Assembly: GCA_958427375.1 (NCBI GenBank) | Contig: CAUABY010000065.1 | Span: 1 to 9,529 of the forward strand | Reading direction: 5' to 3' | Length of the DNA: 9,529 nt | Origin: an uncultured Eubacteriales bacterium | GTDB lineage: Bacteria > Bacillota > Clostridia > Oscillospirales > Oscillospiraceae | Shown here: piece by piece, positions 7,383 through 9,529 of the stretch | Numbering within the stretch: the first letter of the stretch is position 1 | Layout of the letters: each line of letters begins with the position of its first letter | Notes under the pieces: generated by a model | The model's database searches: none | Seen by the model: the letters and a program-made list of their open reading frames with translations, nothing else | Told to the model about the DNA's origin: nothing | Position numbers and translations under genes: made by a program

Positions 7383-7411
7383 ATTATAAACCCCAGAGCA
7401 AAAAAACGCAA
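7383..7411 (-). promoter_or_regulatory. Probable sigma-A promoter of the cdaA operon
   Basis: On the minus strand a perfect -10 box, TATAAT (7383-7388), lies 17 bp after TTGCGT (7406-7411), which matches three of six bases of the -35 consensus. It falls in the 92-bp gap between the class V aminotransferase stop and cdaA and points at cdaA. Transcription would start near 7376, giving a leader of about 50 bases with the AAAGGA ribosome site near its end. There is no stem with a U-run in the gap that would stop transcription from the upstream gene, so read-through is also possible. Confidence 0.7.
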
Positions 7412-7416
7412 TATGG

Positions 7417-8532
7417 TTAATGTTTATTTATAATTTGTTTTATATTTTGCGCCGCTGCATGCACCTGAGCTTGTGTTACAAAAGGTGAAAAGCTCAGGCG
7501 CAGAGTGCCGCTTGAAATTGTACCGGCACTGCGGTGGGCATAGGGGGCGCAGTGCAGACCGGCGCGTGTGCATATGCCGCGCTGACCAAGCTGGGCAGCA
7601 AAGTCCTCGCAGTTTATTTTGTCAGAGCAAACTGAGAGCACACCGCACTGACAGCTGTCTCCCGTAAACAGCCTGAGTGAAGCTTCACCTTGAAGCTCTC
7701 TTATCATCTGCCTGAGCAGGGAATTTTCGTGCCTGTGAATATTCTCGCGCCCAGTTTTTTTTATATATTCGATTCCCGCTTTTAGCCCGGCAATGCCGCA
7801 GACATTATGCGTGCCAGCCTCCAAGCGCTCAGGCAGATATTCCGGCATTGACTGCATTATGCTGTCTGAGCCGGTGCCACCGGATATCAGCGGTACCGCG
7901 TCACCGCGGCAGAGGAGAAGCCCGGTACCCTGAGGGCCGAACAGCGCCTTATGTCCGGGCATTGCCACAAACTCAGCGCCAAGGCGCTGAAAGTCCACAT
8001 CCAATATACCGGCAGACTGCGACGCGTCCACAATAAAGGGCACGGAGCACTTGCGGCACAACTCTCCTATCTCGTATACCGGCAACACAAAGCCAAAAAC
8101 GTTTGAGACGTGTGTACACACCACAAGGTCAGCGCCTTTTATCTTCTCGTCAAAGTCGCTCAGCACCGCGTCCGTATCAAAAAGCCTTGTGCCGGCGACT
8201 CGGATATCTGCGCCGAGCTCATTGAGCGGACGCGTGACCGAGTTGTGTTCAAAGCCTGAGACCACCACGCGGCTCCCCTTCCGTGCAAGCGACTTGACTG
8301 CGATATTGAGCGCGTGAGTGGCGTTCATCGTGAAAACAACCTTGGTGCAGTCATCCATGTTGAATAGCTCCGCGGCAGCCTCACGGCAGTCATACACCGT
8401 CTGGGCGGCGCGGATTGCCGGAGCGTGTGCGCCGCGTCCGGGGCTTGCCATGCTACGCATTGCACCAAGCACGGCGCGCTCAACCGAGGGCGGTTTTATC
8501 AGACTTGTTGCGGCGCTGTCAAGATAAATCAT
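7417..8532 (-). CDS. Class V aminotransferase, cysteine desulfurase-like (EF2568-type family)
   Basis: PLP enzyme of fold type I, 371 residues, most like the cysteine-desulfurase-related group named after Enterococcus EF2568. Visible features: YLDSAATS (3-10), the stacking histidine in GFEHNSVT (H96), DASQSAG (169-175, with D169 and Q172), the PLP lysine in PGHKALFGPQGTG (K195), and RAGLHCAP (323-330) with C328 at the position of the SufS-type catalytic cysteine, followed by GTLRLSFSPF. All key residues are present, so desulfurase or selenocysteine-lyase activity is plausible; the true substrate is unknown. Its ATG overlaps the stop of the DUF3343 gene (ATGA), with GAGGTG as a Shine-Dalgarno, so the two proteins are made together. 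No iscU, sufU, thiI or mnmA is visible nearby that would fix a role in Fe-S or tRNA thiolation. Confidence 0.9.
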   Translation of the reverse strand: MIYLDSAATSLIKPPSVERAVLGAMRSMASPGRGAHAPAIRAAQTVYDCREAAAELFNMDDCTKVVFTMNATHALNIAVKSLARKGSRVVVSGFEHNSVTRPLNELGADIRVAGTRLFDTDAVLSDFDEKIKGADLVVCTHVSNVFGFVLPVYEIGELCRKCSVPFIVDASQSAGILDVDFQRLGAEFVAMPGHKALFGPQGTGLLLCRGDAVPLISGGTGSDSIMQSMPEYLPERLEAGTHNVCGIAGLKAGIEYIKKTGRENIHRHENSLLRQMIRELQGEASLRLFTGDSCQCGVLSVCSDKINCEDFAAQLGQRGICTRAGLHCAPYAHRSAGTISSGTLRLSFSPFVTQAQVHAAAQNIKQIINKH

Positions 8533-8780
8533 AGCCGCACCTCAACATAATCACCGTTTTCCGCACGGCGGAACACCTTGCCGCTGAGAAGTTTGTTTGC
8601 TTTTAAAAGTGAGATTGCCTCGTCCGCACGCCGGTATATGCTGACGGCGTAACCACAGCCGCTGGTGTTGAGACCCTGCGGCGCTTTTACTATCCCGGAG
8701 GAAAAACCGGCGCGCTCCAATATCTTTTGTGCGCGCTGTGCATAGGTCAGCGACCTGCACATAATCAGATATTGAGTCAT
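8529..8780 (-). CDS. DUF3343 protein (putative sulfur/selenium carrier)
   Basis: An 83-residue cytoplasmic protein resembling the DUF3343 family, which has been proposed to carry sulfur or selenium. Visible: an N-terminal beta-alpha unit (MTQYLIMCRSLTYAQRAQKI), then PQGLNTSGCGYAVSI, where C42 in the GCGY motif is the likely reactive residue, then a helix and a short C-terminal strand. A second cysteine, C8, lies in the first strand. The fold resembles small regulatory/carrier domains with an exposed thiol. A GGTGAT Shine-Dalgarno lies about 6 bases before the ATG. It overlaps the class V aminotransferase gene by 4 bp, which supports the idea that it accepts persulfide or selenide from that enzyme. 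Family assignment is good; the function is inference. Confidence 0.8.
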   Translation of the reverse strand: MTQYLIMCRSLTYAQRAQKILERAGFSSGIVKAPQGLNTSGCGYAVSIYRRADEAISLLKANKLLSGKVFRRAENGDYVEVRL

Positions 8781-8791
8781 AAATTATCACC

Positions 8792-8820
8792 ATTAGAAAA
8801 AGCTCCCACCGTGGCGTCAA
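8792..8820 (-). promoter_or_regulatory. Promoter-like hexamers nested in the terminator before the DUF3343 gene
   Basis: On the minus strand TTGACG (8815-8820) and TCTAAT (8792-8797) are each five of six matches to the -35 and -10 consensus and are exactly 17 bp apart. The -35 lies in the loop and 3' arm of the terminator hairpin, and the -10 begins in its U-run. Transcription would start near 8785, only about 5 bases before the DUF3343 ATG, leaving an almost leaderless mRNA without the Shine-Dalgarno. The match could be chance. Confidence 0.4.
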
Positions 8821-8835
8821 TGCCAAGTGGAAGCC
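8797..8835 (-). terminator. Rho-independent terminator between ispF and the DUF3343 gene
   Basis: In the minus-strand transcript GCUUCCAC (8827-8834) pairs with GUGGGAGC (8802-8809) over eight pairs, including one G-U. Inside, UGGC (8822-8825) pairs with GCCA (8812-8815) around the loop AUUGAC. Five U residues follow immediately (8797-8801). This is a typical intrinsic terminator for the ispD-ispF transcript. It ends only 16 bases before the DUF3343 start codon, so it may also act as an attenuator for that gene. Confidence 0.75.
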
Positions 8836-8924
8836 TATATCATCGCACTTTCCATCAGCACAGATACATTACATCTTATGCCGTGGTGGTGCGTGGTGTT
8901 ATTGCGATATGCCCAAAATAGAAT
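8836..8924 (-). other. Possibly structured leader or ispF 3' region
   Basis: Between the ispF stop and the terminator the minus-strand RNA can form a closing stem, AUCGCA (8903-8908 on the plus strand) with UGCGAU (8842-8847), extendable by two pairs past a bulge. Within it lies a hairpin, GCA-ua-AGAU with AUCU-g-UGC around a seven-base loop (8858-8881). A repetitive CACCACGCACCACCACGG stretch (8881-8899) is also present. I do not recognise a known riboswitch core or T-box motif, and short stems of this kind can arise by chance. No open reading frame with a ribosome site is visible here. Confidence 0.3.
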
Positions 8925-9398
8925 TTAAGCTTCTTCAAGAAGCGAAACCGCGTGCGCGGCTATGCCCAAGCCTTCGCCTGTGAAACCAAGGCCCTCCTCC
9001 GTTGTCGCCTTTACACTTACACGGGAGATATCTATGCCCATTGCGCTGGAGATAATCTTGCGCATCTGTGGGATGTGCGGGGCGAGCTTGGGGCGCTGGG
9101 CGATTATGGTGCAGTCAACATTTGAAACCTTGCAGCCGTGAGCTTTGATAAGCTCCGTCACGCGCTTTAAAAGCTCAATGCTGTCTGCGCCGAGAAAAGC
9201 GTCGTCATTATCAGGAAAAAGCTTGCCGATATCGCCGAGTGCGGCCGCACCGAGCAGTGAATCCATCAGTGCATGGGTCAGAACATCGGCGTCAGAATGG
9301 CCGAGCAGACCTTTTTCATAGGGGATTTCAACGCCTCCGAGGATGAGCCTGCGCCCCTCGACAAGGCGGTGAACATCATACCCGTGCCCTATCCTCAA
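8925..9398 (-). CDS. ispF: 2-C-methyl-D-erythritol 2,4-cyclodiphosphate synthase
   Basis: Forms 2-C-methyl-D-erythritol 2,4-cyclodiphosphate and releases CMP in the MEP route to isoprenoids. With the start at 9398 the product is 157 residues, the family length, and begins with the conserved MRIGHGYDVHR. Metal ligands D8, H10 and H42 fall at the same numbers as in E. coli. Other landmarks are LGHSDADVLTHALMD (32-46), GDIGKLFPD, DCTIIAQRPKL and KATTEEGLGFTG with the substrate threonines. The start codon is TTG, preceded at 6 bases by a G-rich Shine-Dalgarno (AGGGGGG, 9405-9411). An in-frame ATG at 9434 would add 12 residues outside the family and lies deeper in ispD, so I rejected it. It overlaps the end of ispD by 23 bp, and a terminator follows. 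Confidence 0.96.
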   Translation of the reverse strand: MRIGHGYDVHRLVEGRRLILGGVEIPYEKGLLGHSDADVLTHALMDSLLGAAALGDIGKLFPDNDDAFLGADSIELLKRVTELIKAHGCKVSNVDCTIIAQRPKLAPHIPQMRKIISSAMGIDISRVSVKATTEEGLGFTGEGLGIAAHAVSLLEEA

Positions 9399-9529
9399 GA
9401 TAATCCCCCCTATCCTGCAAGATAAGGCTTGCAACGCGCATATCGCGCGGGGTAGTAAGCTTTATATTGTCCTCGTCGCCGGGAACGGTATGGGTTTTCA
9501 CGCCCATCAGCTCAATAGCGGAGCAGTCG
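9376..9529 (-). CDS. ispD: 2-C-methyl-D-erythritol 4-phosphate cytidylyltransferase, C-terminal end only
   Basis: The last 50 residues of a protein running in from beyond the right edge. They read DCSAIELMGVKTH, then a GDEDNIKLTTPRDM stretch, which matches the IspD C-terminal pattern (DDASAVE..., then NIKxTxPEDL). The lysine in NIK corresponds to the substrate-contacting lysine near the end of E. coli IspD. The frame ends at TGA (9376-9378), inside the first codons of ispF. The ispD-ispF order and overlap, with both enzymes in the same pathway, support the call. The tail after the conserved part (SLILQDRGDYLEDRARV) is short and ordinary. The catalytic N-terminal region is not visible here. 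Confidence 0.93.
   Translation of the reverse strand, partial: DCSAIELMGVKTHTVPGDEDNIKLTTPRDMRVASLILQDRGDYLEDRARV

Noticed and set aside
7391..7416. Run of seven T residues on the minus strand after the class V aminotransferase stop, as a terminator
   Set aside because: No inverted repeat precedes the T-run. It forms part of the spacer of the cdaA promoter.
8551..8826. Minus-strand frame of 91 codons overlapping the DUF3343 gene
   Set aside because: It runs through the terminator hairpin and reads DUF3343 in another frame. The DUF3343 frame has the recognisable protein and the ribosome site.
8836..8924. Known riboswitch, T-box or small RNA in the ispF-DUF3343 gap
   Set aside because: No core motif of a class I can recall was found (no AGGGUGGNACCGCG T-box sequence, and nothing like a SAM or fluoride core). 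The fold is kept only as a low-confidence observation.

Overview
The window is a run of bacterial housekeeping genes, all on the minus strand, from a low-to-mid GC Gram-positive of the class Clostridia, probably a gut-type Oscillospirales/Ruminococcaceae-like organism. That placement rests on the preserved Firmicutes order yicC-remA(DUF370)-gmk-rpoZ-priA-def, a cdaA-cdaR pair, the MEP isoprenoid pathway, a DUF3343/cysteine-desulfurase-like pair typical of Clostridia, and strong Shine-Dalgarno sites. It is inferred from gene content and not from a marker search.

Layout in the direction of transcription (right to left). (1) 9529-8925: the end of ispD overlapping ispF, two steps of the MEP pathway. 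(2) 8924-8781: a 144-bp intergenic stretch with a good rho-independent terminator; promoter-like hexamers are nested in the terminator itself. (3) 8780-7417: a DUF3343 small protein and a class V aminotransferase/cysteine-desulfurase-like enzyme with a 4-bp ATGA overlap, a probable sulfur or selenium transfer pair. (4) 7416-7325: a 92-bp gap with a clear sigma-A-type promoter. (5) 7324-1: a compact operon cdaA, cdaR, rseC-like, yicC, remA, gmk, rpoZ, priA, def. Junctions from cdaA to gmk are overlaps or gaps of at most 12 bp, with Shine-Dalgarno sites buried in the preceding gene. The rpoZ-priA junction carries a 26-bp near-perfect palindrome. def runs off the left edge and ispD off the right edge.

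Together the large operon joins c-di-AMP synthesis and its membrane regulator, a membrane thiol/redox protein, an RNase-family protein, a matrix regulator, GMP kinase, the RNA polymerase omega subunit, the replication-restart helicase and peptide deformylase. The usual partners glmM (after cdaR) and coaBC (between rpoZ and priA) are absent at their customary places.

No rRNA, tRNA, CRISPR array, insertion sequence, phage gene or toxin-antitoxin pair was recognised, and there is no gene-free stretch longer than about 150 bases. Nothing here is convincingly a new biological system. The most interesting places are the control region in front of the DUF3343 gene, the DUF3343/desulfurase pair itself, and the unusual merger of the c-di-AMP genes with the yicC-gmk-priA cluster.
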